Positions 32,402 through 40,887 of a DNA stretch of 64,000 bases are shown here, piece after piece. Position numbers and translations under genes: made by a program. The notes under the pieces were generated by a model. It was not told the DNA's origin, did not search any database, and saw only the letters and a list, made by a program, of their open reading frames with translations. The stretch spans positions 46,684 through 110,683 of the forward strand of contig CAXTAT010000017.1 of the NCBI GenBank assembly GCA_964242415.1, read 5' to 3'. Positions within the stretch are counted from its first letter, which is position 1, and each line of letters starts with the position of its first letter. Origin of the DNA: DASWOJ01 sp964242415. Lineage in GTDB: Bacteria; Pseudomonadota; Alphaproteobacteria; Acetobacterales; Acetobacteraceae.

Positions 32402-34666
32402 ATGGATACTCGAACTGCACTCGACCTCACCGGGTTTAATCTGACCTTCGACGACGAGTTCAATTCGTTCAGCTCGAACGGCCCCTCCAACCCCCTTGAC
32501 CGGAGCCACCAGGGAACCTGGGACACGACGCTCTCCTACGGGGAACGCAAGCTGAACGACGAGGTCGAGCAGTACTCGGACCCAACGGTAGGCCTCAACC
32601 CCTTTTCAATCGCCAATGGCTGCCTGGACATTCATGCCGCGCCGTCCCCAGACCCGTCGCAGACCGGGGGAGCGTCCTACACTTCCGGCGTCATCACGAC
32701 CAACCACTCGTTCTCGCAGCTTTATGGCTACTTCGAGATGCGCGCCGAATTGCCGCAGGGCGCCGGCATGTGGCCGGCATTTTGGCTGCTGCCCCAAGTG
32801 CACGTTTGGCCGCCGGAACTCGACCCGCTGGAGGCGTTCGGCGCACCGGGTCCAGGCGGCGACGGCGGGGCGTATTCGTTCCACAATGGGCGGGTTTCGG
32901 CCGCCGACAGCGGGCAAGGCGGGTGGAACGACACGAACGGGGCGAACCTCTACACCCAATTCAACACCTTCGGGGTGGACTGGGAGCCGGGTACGCTCAC
33001 CTTCTACTTCGACGGCAAGGCCTACGGCACCATGGCCACGCCGGCCGGCTTCGACCAGCCGATGTACCTGCTGGCGAACCTTGCGGTCGGCGGGAACTGG
33101 GCCGGCGCACCCACCGGCGAGTCGGCCGACATGCTGATCGACTACATCCGGGCCTACTCGAAGGATGGCGCCCCGGCCGTCGTGCAGCAGGCCATCTCCT
33201 CGCCCGATGGCCGAGGCTACGACTTCCACGGGGCGACGGACGCGAACGGCAATGGCGCGCTCGGCGGCGTTGACCTGCCGCCTCTAGCGCCGTCAAGCCC
33301 ACCCGCCCCCACCCCGGCGCCAACCGGCGACCAGACGCTGGGGCAAGGCTCGCACGACATCGCGCTCGGCATCAGCGAGGACGCGTACCAGGGCGACGCG
33401 CAGTTCATCGTGACGCTGGACGGCACGCAGGTCGGCGGCGTGCTGTCCACATCCGCATCCCATTCGGCCGGGGAGGTTCAGGTCTTCCACGTCATGGCCG
33501 ACCTCACCACCGGCCAGCACCGCCTGGGAGTAAACTTCCTGAACAACTTCGGCGGCGCCCCCGGCGCCGACCGGAACCTGTTCCTCGACGACGCAACGCT
33601 CGATGGGTCGCCGATCCCAGATGCCGCACTGAGCGAGTACATCGGCGGCGAGCAGTCCTTCACCTTCGTGCAAGGCGATCTCGCGTCGCTGCAGGCCGCA
33701 ATGCCGGTGGTCGTCATGGGGTCGGGTCCGGACGTCGTGACGCTGCAGGTGTCCGAGGACGCTTGGCGGGGCGACGCCCAGTTCACGGTGCAGGTTGATG
33801 GCGTACCCGTGGGTGGCATCCAAACGGCCACCGTCTCGCATGCGTCCGGACTGCACGGGGATTACCAGGTGAGGGGCGCTTTCGGCCCAGGGCTGCACCA
33901 GGTCTCCCTGGACTTCCTCAACGACGCCTGGGGCGGCACCCCATCCACCGACCGCAACCTCTACCTGGATGGCGCATCGTACGGGGGCAGCGATCCCTCC
34001 GCCAGCCGCCTGAACCTCACCAGCGGTGGAACGCAGACTGTGACTGTCGGCAGCGCGTCGAACCCTGACGCAGGGCCGCAAGCATCCCCCCCGGCTGCCT
34101 TCGCCGTGACCGACACCGCGTCCATGCAGTCCGAAACCAGCGCAGGCGACGCCTACTCCGGTCCCGTCGCGCTGCTGCAGCGGCAGTTCATCTGGTCCAG
34201 CCCGGACGGCGCAGCCGTGACTGCGGACATCCCTGACGTTTTCCTGCACGGCGGGGCTGGCGATGACGCCCTTGCCGTGACGGGTGGGACCAATGTCCTC
34301 GACGGAGGTGGAGGGTCGAACTTCCTGGTCGGCGGCAATGGCGGCGATGGTGGCGCCGACACGTTCTTCATCGATGGCCGCGGGGGCGCCGCGACGTGGA
34401 GCACGGTCGTCAACTTCCACCACGGGGACAACCTGACGATCTGGGGTTTCGTGCCGGGCGTCAGCACGACGCCCTGGACCGCGTCCGACGGGGCCGACGG
34501 GTACAAGGGAGCCACCATCCATTCCGAGCTTGCCGGCGCAGGGACAGGCATCAGTCAATCCGCAACCTTTGCCGGGCTGAGCTTGTCGGACATGGCCTCA
34601 AAGGTGAGCATGACGACGGGCAGCGTTGATGGCCAGACCTACCTGAATGCGGCCTATGTCGGATAA
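32402..34666 (+). CDS. Secreted glycoside hydrolase family 16 protein with two CBM60-like modules and a C-terminal surface/RTX-like domain
   Basis: This protein has about 754 residues. Residues ~1-270 are a GH16 beta-jelly roll: 'GTWDTTLSYGERKLNDEVEQY', 'GMWPAFWLLP', and the catalytic E-x-D-x-x-E as ELDPLE at 139-144, so both glutamates are kept. Two tandem modules follow at about 312-415 and 440-545. Each has 'SEDA..GDAQF.V..DG..VGG', 'H..GVNFLN' or 'H..SLDFLN' and 'DRNL.LD', which match calcium-dependent xylan-binding CBM60. From ~565 a Gly/Asp-rich region 'GGAGDDALAVTGGTNVLDGGGGSNFLVGG' leads to a domain I recall at the C-terminus of Acetobacteraceae surface proteins. There is no N-terminal signal peptide, so type I secretion is likely. 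The ATG at 32402 is chosen; 32360 is also possible. Confidence 0.85.
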   Translation: MDTRTALDLTGFNLTFDDEFNSFSSNGPSNPLDRSHQGTWDTTLSYGERKLNDEVEQYSDPTVGLNPFSIANGCLDIHAAPSPDPSQTGGASYTSGVITTNHSFSQLYGYFEMRAELPQGAGMWPAFWLLPQVHVWPPELDPLEAFGAPGPGGDGGAYSFHNGRVSAADSGQGGWNDTNGANLYTQFNTFGVDWEPGTLTFYFDGKAYGTMATPAGFDQPMYLLANLAVGGNWAGAPTGESADMLIDYIRAYSKDGAPAVVQQAISSPDGRGYDFHGATDANGNGALGGVDLPPLAPSSPPAPTPAPTGDQTLGQGSHDIALGISEDAYQGDAQFIVTLDGTQVGGVLSTSASHSAGEVQVFHVMADLTTGQHRLGVNFLNNFGGAPGADRNLFLDDATLDGSPIPDAALSEYIGGEQSFTFVQGDLASLQAAMPVVVMGSGPDVVTLQVSEDAWRGDAQFTVQVDGVPVGGIQTATVSHASGLHGDYQVRGAFGPGLHQVSLDFLNDAWGGTPSTDRNLYLDGASYGGSDPSASRLNLTSGGTQTVTVGSASNPDAGPQASPPAAFAVTDTASMQSETSAGDAYSGPVALLQRQFIWSSPDGAAVTADIPDVFLHGGAGDDALAVTGGTNVLDGGGGSNFLVGGNGGDGGADTFFIDGRGGAATWSTVVNFHHGDNLTIWGFVPGVSTTPWTASDGADGYKGATIHSELAGAGTGISQSATFAGLSLSDMASKVSMTTGSVDGQTYLNAAYVG

Positions 34667-34836
34667 GCCCCACCCTAGCCGACCGCGCCGCTACCTTTCA
34701 GCCCATGCGCGATATTTTGCAGGTCCTCCAGGCGCCGAGCTTACCTGGCGACCTCGTTGGACATCCGCGGCCACGCCTTCGACGGCTGCCCTGCGTCCAC
34801 CGTCGCGCAATTCAAGCGGCACCGGGCCGGCCCTGG

Positions 34837-36420
34837 TCACGCCTCCTTCTTCACGTTCCACATCAACGGCAGCCCCTTCAACACCCCGCTTACCGTCTTG
34901 CGATAGGCGGTCGGCTGATAATACTCCCCCGTCGGCAAGTAGGGCACATCCCGGAACGCCTGCTCCTGGATCTGCACCGCAATCGCCTTCTGCGCCGCCA
35001 TGTCCGGCGCCTGGAACCAGGCATCCCGCAACTGCTCAAGCCCCGGGGAGTTGCACCAGCCGAACCACCCGGCCTCGCCATTGCCACGCAGGCCGAGATG
35101 CGTCGCCGGCGTGAACTGGTCGATGCCGAAGAAGCTGGTGAAGAACACGCTCCACCCGCCCTTGTCCACCGGGGCCTTGCTGGTCCGGCGCTGGATCACC
35201 GTACCCCAGTCCGTGCTGACCACGTCCACGTTGATGCCCGCCTGATGCAGCATGTCGGCCCCCACCTCGCCCAGCGCCTGCAGCGCCGGCAGGTCCGTCG
35301 CCACCAGCACGACCGCGCGCTCGCCCTTGTATCCGGCGGCGGCAAGCTCCGCCTTCACGCGGGCCATGTCCCGCTTGCCTGTCAGCACCGACACCCCGGT
35401 ATTGCTGGCCAGCGGAGACTTGGCGGCAAAGAAGCCGACATCATCCTGCCACAGCGAGCGGTCCGTCCCCGCCACCGCCTGCATGAAGTCGGCCTGGTCC
35501 ACCGCCCCCAGCAGCGCGCGCCGAATGGCCGGGTTGTCGAACGGCGGCTGCAGGTGGTTGAACCGCACCATGCCCGGCAGCCCCGTCGGGTCCAGCGTGT
35601 CGGTGGTCAGGCTGCCGTCCCGCCGCAGCACCGGATACAGGTCGAGCGACGGCTCCTGCCACCAATCGACCTGGCCCTGCTGCAACGCGGCCATGGCGGT
35701 CGCCGGGTCGGGGATGGCGCCCCACTCGACGCGGTCGAGATAGGCGATCTTGGGCCCGGCGGTCCAGCTCGGCGTGCCGCCCGGCCGCGGCACGTAGCCC
35801 TCGAACCGCGTATAGACGCTGAGCGCCCCCGGCACCCGCTCGGCCGCGACGTAGCGGAATGGCCCGCTGCCGACCATCTCGGTGAGCGGCTTGTACGGGT
35901 CGGTGCTGGCCAGCCGCTCCGGCATGATCGCGCACATGACGCCGGCGACCTTGCCCAGCGCGTCTGGCAGCAGGGGAAACGGGCGCTTGAGGCGGAAGAC
36001 GATCGTCTTGTCGCCATCGGCCGAAAGCTCGTCGGTGGCCGCCATCAACGCCTGGCCGAACGCGTCCCGCTTGCCCCAGCGGCTGACGCTGGCCACGCAG
36101 TCACGGGCGAGCACGGGGGCGCCGTCATGGAACGTGAGGCCGTCGCGCAACGTGAGCCGCCACGTCTTGCCGTCAGGCTCGGTGGTGAACCCGTCCACCA
36201 TCTGCGGCTGCGCCTTGAACTCGGCGTCCTGTCCGAACAGCGTGTCGAACACCACGAAGCCATGGTTGCGCGAGATGTAGGCGCTGGTGACGATGGGATC
36301 GAGCAGCGGGACATCGATTTGCGGCACGAACTTCAGCGTCTTGGCGGCCTGCGACCGGGCCACATGCGGTGCAGCCAGCGCGGCGGCGCCGGTGGCGAGC
36401 AGGGTGCGGCGTTTCATCAT
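34837..36420 (-). CDS. ABC transporter substrate-binding protein, SBP_bac_5 (peptide/nickel/opine type)
   Basis: This 527-residue periplasmic protein has a Tat-like signal ('KRRTLLATGAAALAAP', cleavage near 'ARSQA'). The DppA/OppA fold is shown by 'ARDCVASVSRWGKRDAFGQ', 'MVGSGPFRYVA' and 'GGWSVFFTSFFGID'. No permease or ATPase gene is adjacent. A paralogue of the same length is at 43324-44907, alignable from signal peptide to C-terminus. Both lie near SDR genes. Ligand unknown; this sub-branch often binds small organic molecules rather than peptides. Confidence 0.9.
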   Translation of the reverse strand: MMKRRTLLATGAAALAAPHVARSQAAKTLKFVPQIDVPLLDPIVTSAYISRNHGFVVFDTLFGQDAEFKAQPQMVDGFTTEPDGKTWRLTLRDGLTFHDGAPVLARDCVASVSRWGKRDAFGQALMAATDELSADGDKTIVFRLKRPFPLLPDALGKVAGVMCAIMPERLASTDPYKPLTEMVGSGPFRYVAAERVPGALSVYTRFEGYVPRPGGTPSWTAGPKIAYLDRVEWGAIPDPATAMAALQQGQVDWWQEPSLDLYPVLRRDGSLTTDTLDPTGLPGMVRFNHLQPPFDNPAIRRALLGAVDQADFMQAVAGTDRSLWQDDVGFFAAKSPLASNTGVSVLTGKRDMARVKAELAAAGYKGERAVVLVATDLPALQALGEVGADMLHQAGINVDVVSTDWGTVIQRRTSKAPVDKGGWSVFFTSFFGIDQFTPATHLGLRGNGEAGWFGWCNSPGLEQLRDAWFQAPDMAAQKAIAVQIQEQAFRDVPYLPTGEYYQPTAYRKTVSGVLKGLPLMWNVKKEA

Positions 36421-36546
36421 CGGGAGGCCTCGGGTCGGTGTGACCAGCGTGCTGCAAAAACCAAGCCATTCTCAACCCTGCGACCTGCGTAGCTGGCGCA
36501 GCCCGGTGGAACCCGGCATCGTTCGGCAACACGAGGAGACGGCGCC

Positions 36547-37287
36547 ATGGGCAGCAAGGGACTGGTGATCGTGACCGGGGGCAGCCGTGGCATCGGTGCA
36601 GCGATCTGCCGCCGGATCGCGGCGGACGGTTACGCGGTGGGCGTCAACCACACGTCCAGTCCCGCGCTGGCCGAGGCAGTGGTCGCCGAAATCGTGGCCT
36701 CTGGCGGGCAGGCAGACGCCTTTCCCGGTGATGTCTCCGTCGAGACCGACGTGCTGCGGCTGTTCGCCGAAGCACAGGCGCAGCTCGGGCCGCTCTATGG
36801 GCTGGTCAACAACGCAGGCATCCTCGGCGGCAGTTCCCGCCTGGAAAATCTCAAGGCCGATGACTTGGCCCGGGTGCTCGCAGTCAACATCGCGGGTTCC
36901 ATGCTCTGCGCGCGGGAGGCCGTCCGGGTGCTATCGACCCGGCACGGCGGCACAGGCGGGGCGATCGTCAACATGGCATCCGTCGCCAGCCGGCTGGGTG
37001 GCGCGGGCGAGCTGGTGCACTACGCAACCACCAAGGGCGCGATCGACACCTTCACCGTGGGCCTGGCGCGAGAGGTCGCCGACGAAGGCATCCGCGTGAA
37101 CGCCGTGGCCCCCGGCCTCATCGACACAGGGATGAACTCGGCCGAGCGGCAGGCACGGATCGCACCGAACATCCCGATCAAGCGCGTCGGCCGGACGGAC
37201 GAGGTTGCCGAAGCCGTGGCCTGGCTGCTGAATCCCGCCGCCTCCTACGTGACCGGCACCATCGTCACCGTGTCCGGGGGCCGGTGA
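36547..37287 (+). CDS. Short-chain dehydrogenase/reductase (SDR, FabG-like)
   Basis: This 246-residue classical SDR has 'TGGSRGIGAAICRRI', 'NNAGILGGSS', the Ser block 'NMASVASRLG' and Y-x-x-x-K in 'YATTK'. The basic/His stretch after strand 2 ('GVNHTSS') suggests NADPH. GAGGAGA lies upstream of the ATG. It is divergent from the SBP gene, and its stop overlaps the following GST gene, so SDR and GST form a two-gene unit. Confidence 0.9.
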   Translation: MGSKGLVIVTGGSRGIGAAICRRIAADGYAVGVNHTSSPALAEAVVAEIVASGGQADAFPGDVSVETDVLRLFAEAQAQLGPLYGLVNNAGILGGSSRLENLKADDLARVLAVNIAGSMLCAREAVRVLSTRHGGTGGAIVNMASVASRLGGAGELVHYATTKGAIDTFTVGLAREVADEGIRVNAVAPGLIDTGMNSAERQARIAPNIPIKRVGRTDEVAEAVAWLLNPAASYVTGTIVTVSGGR

Positions 37288-37985
37288 TGGGCTACGAGCT
37301 TTGGTACTGGGACGGCATCCCCGGCCGTGGCGAGTTCGTCCGCCTCGCGCTTGAGGCCGGTCGGATTCCCTACACCGAACCGCCGCGCGAGCGCGATGAC
37401 GTACTCGGCCCAGACCTCGCTGCCGAGCAGGTGCATCCGCCCTTCGCACCACCCTACCTCAAGGCCGGAGAGCTGGTGATCAGCCAAACCGCGAACATCC
37501 TGCTGTTCCTGGGCGAGAAGCACGGTCTCGCGCCAGACGATTTTTCGGGCCGGCTTTGGGTCAACCAGCTCCAGCTCACCATCGCCGACTGGGTGGCGGA
37601 GGCGCATGACGTGCACCACCCGATTGATGGTGCCCTGTACTACGAAGACCAGAAGCCCGAGGCGCTGCGCCGGGCCGAGGCATTCAGGACGGAGCGCCTA
37701 CCGAAGTTCCTCGACTACTTTTCGAGGGTGCTCACGCGGAACAAGCCCTTTCTTGCCGGGGCAAGCTGGAGTTACGCTGACCTGTCGTTGTTCCAGATGA
37801 TCGAGGGCCTCCAGCACACGTTTCCGCGGCGGATGGCGACGCTCGCACCAAGGCACGCGCGCATCCTGGACGTGCATCGCCGCGTAGCCGGGCTGCCAGG
37901 GATCAAGGAGTACCTGGAAAGCCCGCGACGGCTTCCGTTCGGCAACGGCATCTTCCGCCACTATCCCGAGCTTGACGCGGACTGA
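37287..37985 (+). CDS. Glutathione S-transferase (sigma/mu-like)
   Basis: This 232-residue protein has an N-terminal thioredoxin-like domain ('YELWYWDGIPGRGEFVRLALEAG', with the G-R-G-E block that replaces the usual pattern of alpha/mu/sigma GSTs) and 'HPPFAPPYLKAGELVISQTANILLFLG'. A helical C-terminal half ends 'LPFGNGIFRHYPELDAD'. The ATG at 37287 shares a base with the SDR stop; a GTG one codon earlier is possible. It probably conjugates or reduces the SDR's substrate class. Confidence 0.88.
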   Translation: MGYELWYWDGIPGRGEFVRLALEAGRIPYTEPPRERDDVLGPDLAAEQVHPPFAPPYLKAGELVISQTANILLFLGEKHGLAPDDFSGRLWVNQLQLTIADWVAEAHDVHHPIDGALYYEDQKPEALRRAEAFRTERLPKFLDYFSRVLTRNKPFLAGASWSYADLSLFQMIEGLQHTFPRRMATLAPRHARILDVHRRVAGLPGIKEYLESPRRLPFGNGIFRHYPELDAD

Positions 37986-38377
37986 GCGCTGACCCGGCCC
38001 TCCCGCTGCACGACGGATCGTCGCAGCTTCATCCATGAACCAGACCGTCAGGCTGCCGCGCTGGCGCAGGCTGGCATCATACGCACGCCAAGGCGTGAGC
38101 TTGTGCGTCTGCTTGGGATGTGGCGGCAGTCTTGATTCAGCTTGAACGGCAAGATGAATACCCAAGGCCAGGGTGGAGCCTCCTACGCCCGTCCCGCACG
38201 CCATTGGGCGGGTCCGTGCAACAGGGTCCCCCGTGACGGCGCAGGACCAGGCCCTTGCCCATCGGCGCCGGCTGCCCAAGTTGGCGCACGGCATGTGGAC
38301 CTGCTGGCCCCTATCGCGGACTCGTCAAGCGCGGACTGGCCGCCACAGCAGGACGGTGACGCGCCCCAGACCAAGCG
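37986..38377. other. Intergenic region with dispersed repeat
   Basis: About 390 bases lie between the convergent GST and alpha/beta hydrolase genes. 38136-38226 is copy B of the repeat also seen at 7437-7534. No gene was recognised in the rest. Confidence 0.5.
38136..38226 (+). repeat. Dispersed intergenic repeat, copy B
   Basis: Begins TTCAGCTTGAACGGC and ends GCGGGTCCGTGCAACAGGG. It matches copy A at 7437-7534 block by block: TTCAGCTTG, TACCCAAGG, GGAG, CCC-ACGCC, GGGTCC-TGCAAC. Confidence 0.5.
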
Positions 38378-39184
38378 TCAAAGCACCGCGCCAGTCACCC
38401 GCTGCCTACCCTGGCCCGGCAAGACACTGATAAAACCCTCGACCGCCCCCACGAACCCTGCCGTATCCTGCAACTGCGGCACATGCGCCAGCCCCGCCAT
38501 CTCGATCAACTCCGCGTCCGGCAGCAGCGCCGCCAGCTCGCGCGCCATGGCGGGCGGCGTCGCCTCGTCCTCGGCGCCGACCAGGACCAGCACGGGAATG
38601 CCGAGCCGGCCCACCTGCCCCCGCAGGTCGAGCGCCGCCAGCGCCGCGCAGGCATCGGCGAACACGGCGGGATCGGTGGCCAGGAAGCGCGTGCGCCGCT
38701 CGGCCATCAACCCTGGATGGTCGGCCTGGAAGCCCGGCGCGAACAGCCGCCGCATGGCGGTGTCGGCGACCGCGCCCAACCCCCGGGCGCCAGCCGCCGC
38801 CGCCATGCCGGTGAAGGCGGCGCGCCCCGGGTCCGAGAACGCAGCCCCCGTCCCCGCCAGCACCAGCCGGCTGACCAGGCCCGGATGCCGCAACGCCATC
38901 AGCAGCGCGACGAAGCTGCCATACCCGTTGCCGATCACAATGGCCGGGGCACCCGCCGCGGCCACGGCCTCCGCCATGCGGTCCGCCACCGCCTCCAACC
39001 CCGGCCCGGCCGGCGGGGTGCCGCCGAACCCCGGCAGGTCCGGCAGGATGACCCGGTGCGTGGCTGCCAGTGCCGACGCCAGCGGCACGCAACTGCCGGC
39101 GTCGGCCAGCAACGAGTGGAACAGCCACAGCGCCGCCCCCCCGCCCTGCACCTCCGCCGACACCGTGCCGAATGTCTCCGCCAT
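38378..39184 (-). CDS. Alpha/beta hydrolase fold protein lacking the nucleophile serine
   Basis: This 268-residue cytoplasmic protein resembles 3-oxoadipate enol-lactonase-type hydrolases: 'LWLFHSLLAD' (oxyanion region), 'RVILPDLPGFGGTPP', a nucleophile elbow, the acid in 'LVGAEDEATPP' and the His in 'GLAHVPQL'. The elbow reads G-N-G-Y-G-S instead of G-x-S-x-G: codon GGG (38924-38926 complement) encodes Gly87 where the catalytic Ser should be. Unless a neighbouring residue acts, it cannot form the usual acyl-enzyme. It may have another chemistry, a binding role, or be dead. The ATG at the complement of 39182-39184 gives the normal family length. Confidence 0.85.
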   Translation of the reverse strand: MAETFGTVSAEVQGGGAALWLFHSLLADAGSCVPLASALAATHRVILPDLPGFGGTPPAGPGLEAVADRMAEAVAAAGAPAIVIGNGYGSFVALLMALRHPGLVSRLVLAGTGAAFSDPGRAAFTGMAAAAGARGLGAVADTAMRRLFAPGFQADHPGLMAERRTRFLATDPAVFADACAALAALDLRGQVGRLGIPVLVLVGAEDEATPPAMARELAALLPDAELIEMAGLAHVPQLQDTAGFVGAVEGFISVLPGQGRQRVTGAVL

Positions 39185-39276
39185 CGCCTGCGCTCCCCTG
39201 CCGCGCCCTAATTGACGCTCAATCCATCCGGCGGCAAGCTTCCCCGGGGTGTCGCAGAGCGCCCATGGAGGAGCGC

Positions 39277-40704
39277 ATGAGCGGCATCGCCAAGCTGAAC
39301 ACCGGCGCGCGGCTGGACCGCCTGCCCCTGTCGCCGTTCCACCGCCGGGTGCTGCGGCTGGTCGGCCTGGGCATGTTCTTCGACGGCTTCGACATCTACC
39401 TCGGCGCATCGGTGCTGGGCGCCACGCTGCGGTCGGGGTTCTCGACGCTCGGGGAGAACGCGGCATTCGTGTCGGCGACGTTCTTCGGCATGATGCTGGG
39501 GTCGGCGCTGACCGGGTTCCTGGGCGACCGCTTCGGGCGGCGCTTCACCTACCAGGCCAACCTCGCGGTGTTCGGCGTGGCGGCGCTGCTGGCGGCGGTG
39601 GCGCCGAACATGACGGTGCTGATCCTGCTGCGCTTCGTCATGGGTGCGGGGCTAGGGGCGGAGAACGTGGTGGGCTACTCCACCATGACGGAGTTCGTGC
39701 CGCCAAGCAGCCGCGGGCGGTGGCTGGGCTTCGTCGCGGTGTTCGTGGTGACGGGCCTGCCGGTGTCGGCGCTGGTGGCCTGGGCGGTGGTGCCCCTGCT
39801 GGGCTGGCGGGCGATGTTCGTGATCGGCGGCGTCGGCGCGCTGCTGGTGTGGCACAGCCGCAAGGCCCTGCCGGAAAGCCCGCGCTGGCTGGAAAGCGTC
39901 GGGCGGCGCGCGGAGGCCGAGGCCCTGATGACCGCCATCGAGACCGAGGTCGCCGCCGGCCGCCCCCTGCCCCCGCCCCTGCTGCCCCCCGCTGGCCCGG
40001 CGCCGTCGCGTGCGCTGTCCACCCTGTTCGCCCCGCCGCTGCTGGGGCGGATGGTGCTGGGGTCGATCAGCCTGATCGTCATCAACACCCTGGTGTACGG
40101 CTTCATCACCTGGCTGCCGACGTTCTTCGCCAAGCAGGGGCTGTCGGTTGCCACCTCGTTCGGCTACTCGCTGGTGATGGCGCTCGGCGCCCCGGTCGGC
40201 GCGGGCATCGGCGCGCTGACGGTGGATGGCTGGGGGCGGCGGCGGACCCTGGTGGGGGCGGCCGGGCTGTCCATCGTGTTCGGCGCCATCTACCCGTTCG
40301 TGCACGATCCCGTCCTGCTGCCCTTGGCCGGGCTGGCGCTGACGGTGCCGATCTACGTGCTGGTGGCGGTGCTGTTCGGCGTCTACATCCCCGAGCTGTT
40401 CCCGACCGAGGTGCGGCTGCGCGCGTCGGGCATCTGCAACACCTTCGGCCGCGGCGCCACGGTGCTGACGCCGTTCGCCGTCGTGCCGCTGTTCACCGCC
40501 TATGGCGTGGGCGGCGTGCTGGCGCTGATGATCGGGCTGCTGGTGCTGCTGATCGCCACCGTGCTGCTGCTGGGCGTGGAGCCGACCGGGCGGCGGCTGG
40601 AGGACGTGGCGGTGCTGGACGACGCCCTCCTGGACCCGGCCCCAAATGCCTACGCCGCGGGACCACTGCCTGCTCCCTCTCCCTCCGGGAGAGGGCCGGG
40701 GTGA
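39277..40704 (+). CDS. MFS transporter (aromatic acid/sugar-porter type)
   Basis: This inner-membrane transporter has 475 residues. 'GMFFDGFDIYLGASVLG' in TM1 (D-G-x-D motif of AAHS and metabolite:H+ symporters), 'GFLGDRFGRRFTYQ' in loop 2-3, 'PESPRWLESVGR' and 'PELFPTEVRLRASG' mark the sugar/acid porter group. The ATG at 39277 follows GGAGGAGC; an ATG 4 codons earlier overlaps that site. The last dozen codons ('PAPSPSGRGPG') and the stop lie within the left arm of a MITE-like repeat, so the tail was added by an insertion. Confidence 0.88.
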   Translation: MSGIAKLNTGARLDRLPLSPFHRRVLRLVGLGMFFDGFDIYLGASVLGATLRSGFSTLGENAAFVSATFFGMMLGSALTGFLGDRFGRRFTYQANLAVFGVAALLAAVAPNMTVLILLRFVMGAGLGAENVVGYSTMTEFVPPSSRGRWLGFVAVFVVTGLPVSALVAWAVVPLLGWRAMFVIGGVGALLVWHSRKALPESPRWLESVGRRAEAEALMTAIETEVAAGRPLPPPLLPPAGPAPSRALSTLFAPPLLGRMVLGSISLIVINTLVYGFITWLPTFFAKQGLSVATSFGYSLVMALGAPVGAGIGALTVDGWGRRRTLVGAAGLSIVFGAIYPFVHDPVLLPLAGLALTVPIYVLVAVLFGVYIPELFPTEVRLRASGICNTFGRGATVLTPFAVVPLFTAYGVGGVLALMIGLLVLLIATVLLLGVEPTGRRLEDVAVLDDALLDPAPNAYAAGPLPAPSPSGRGPG

Positions 40705-40821
40705 GGGAAGCCGGGCGCGCCTAGTTCGCCGATTGCAGAACCAAACCCGCTCCCAGCCTGGAAAGGTCCAGCCCTTGCGGCCTCCCTCACCCCAACCCTT
40801 TCCCGGAGGGAGAGGGAGCAG
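40670..40821. mobile_element. MITE-like element with 38-base terminal inverted repeats
   Basis: The left arm 40670-40707 (CTGCTCCCTCTCCCTCCGGG...GTGAGGG) and right arm 40784-40821 (CCCTCACCCCAACCC...GAGGGAGCAG) are reverse complements with a few mismatches. The ~76-base centre has no gene. Such CCCTCTCCC/GGGAGAGGG palindromes are frequent in high-GC proteobacteria. It overlaps the 3' end of the MFS gene and lies just before the molybdopterin-subunit gene. Confidence 0.75.
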
Positions 40822-40887
40822 CCGACCCACAGCTAGACGTTCGCCCGCCCGGCCCGATATGCCGCAAAGCCAAACAGGGACATCCGC

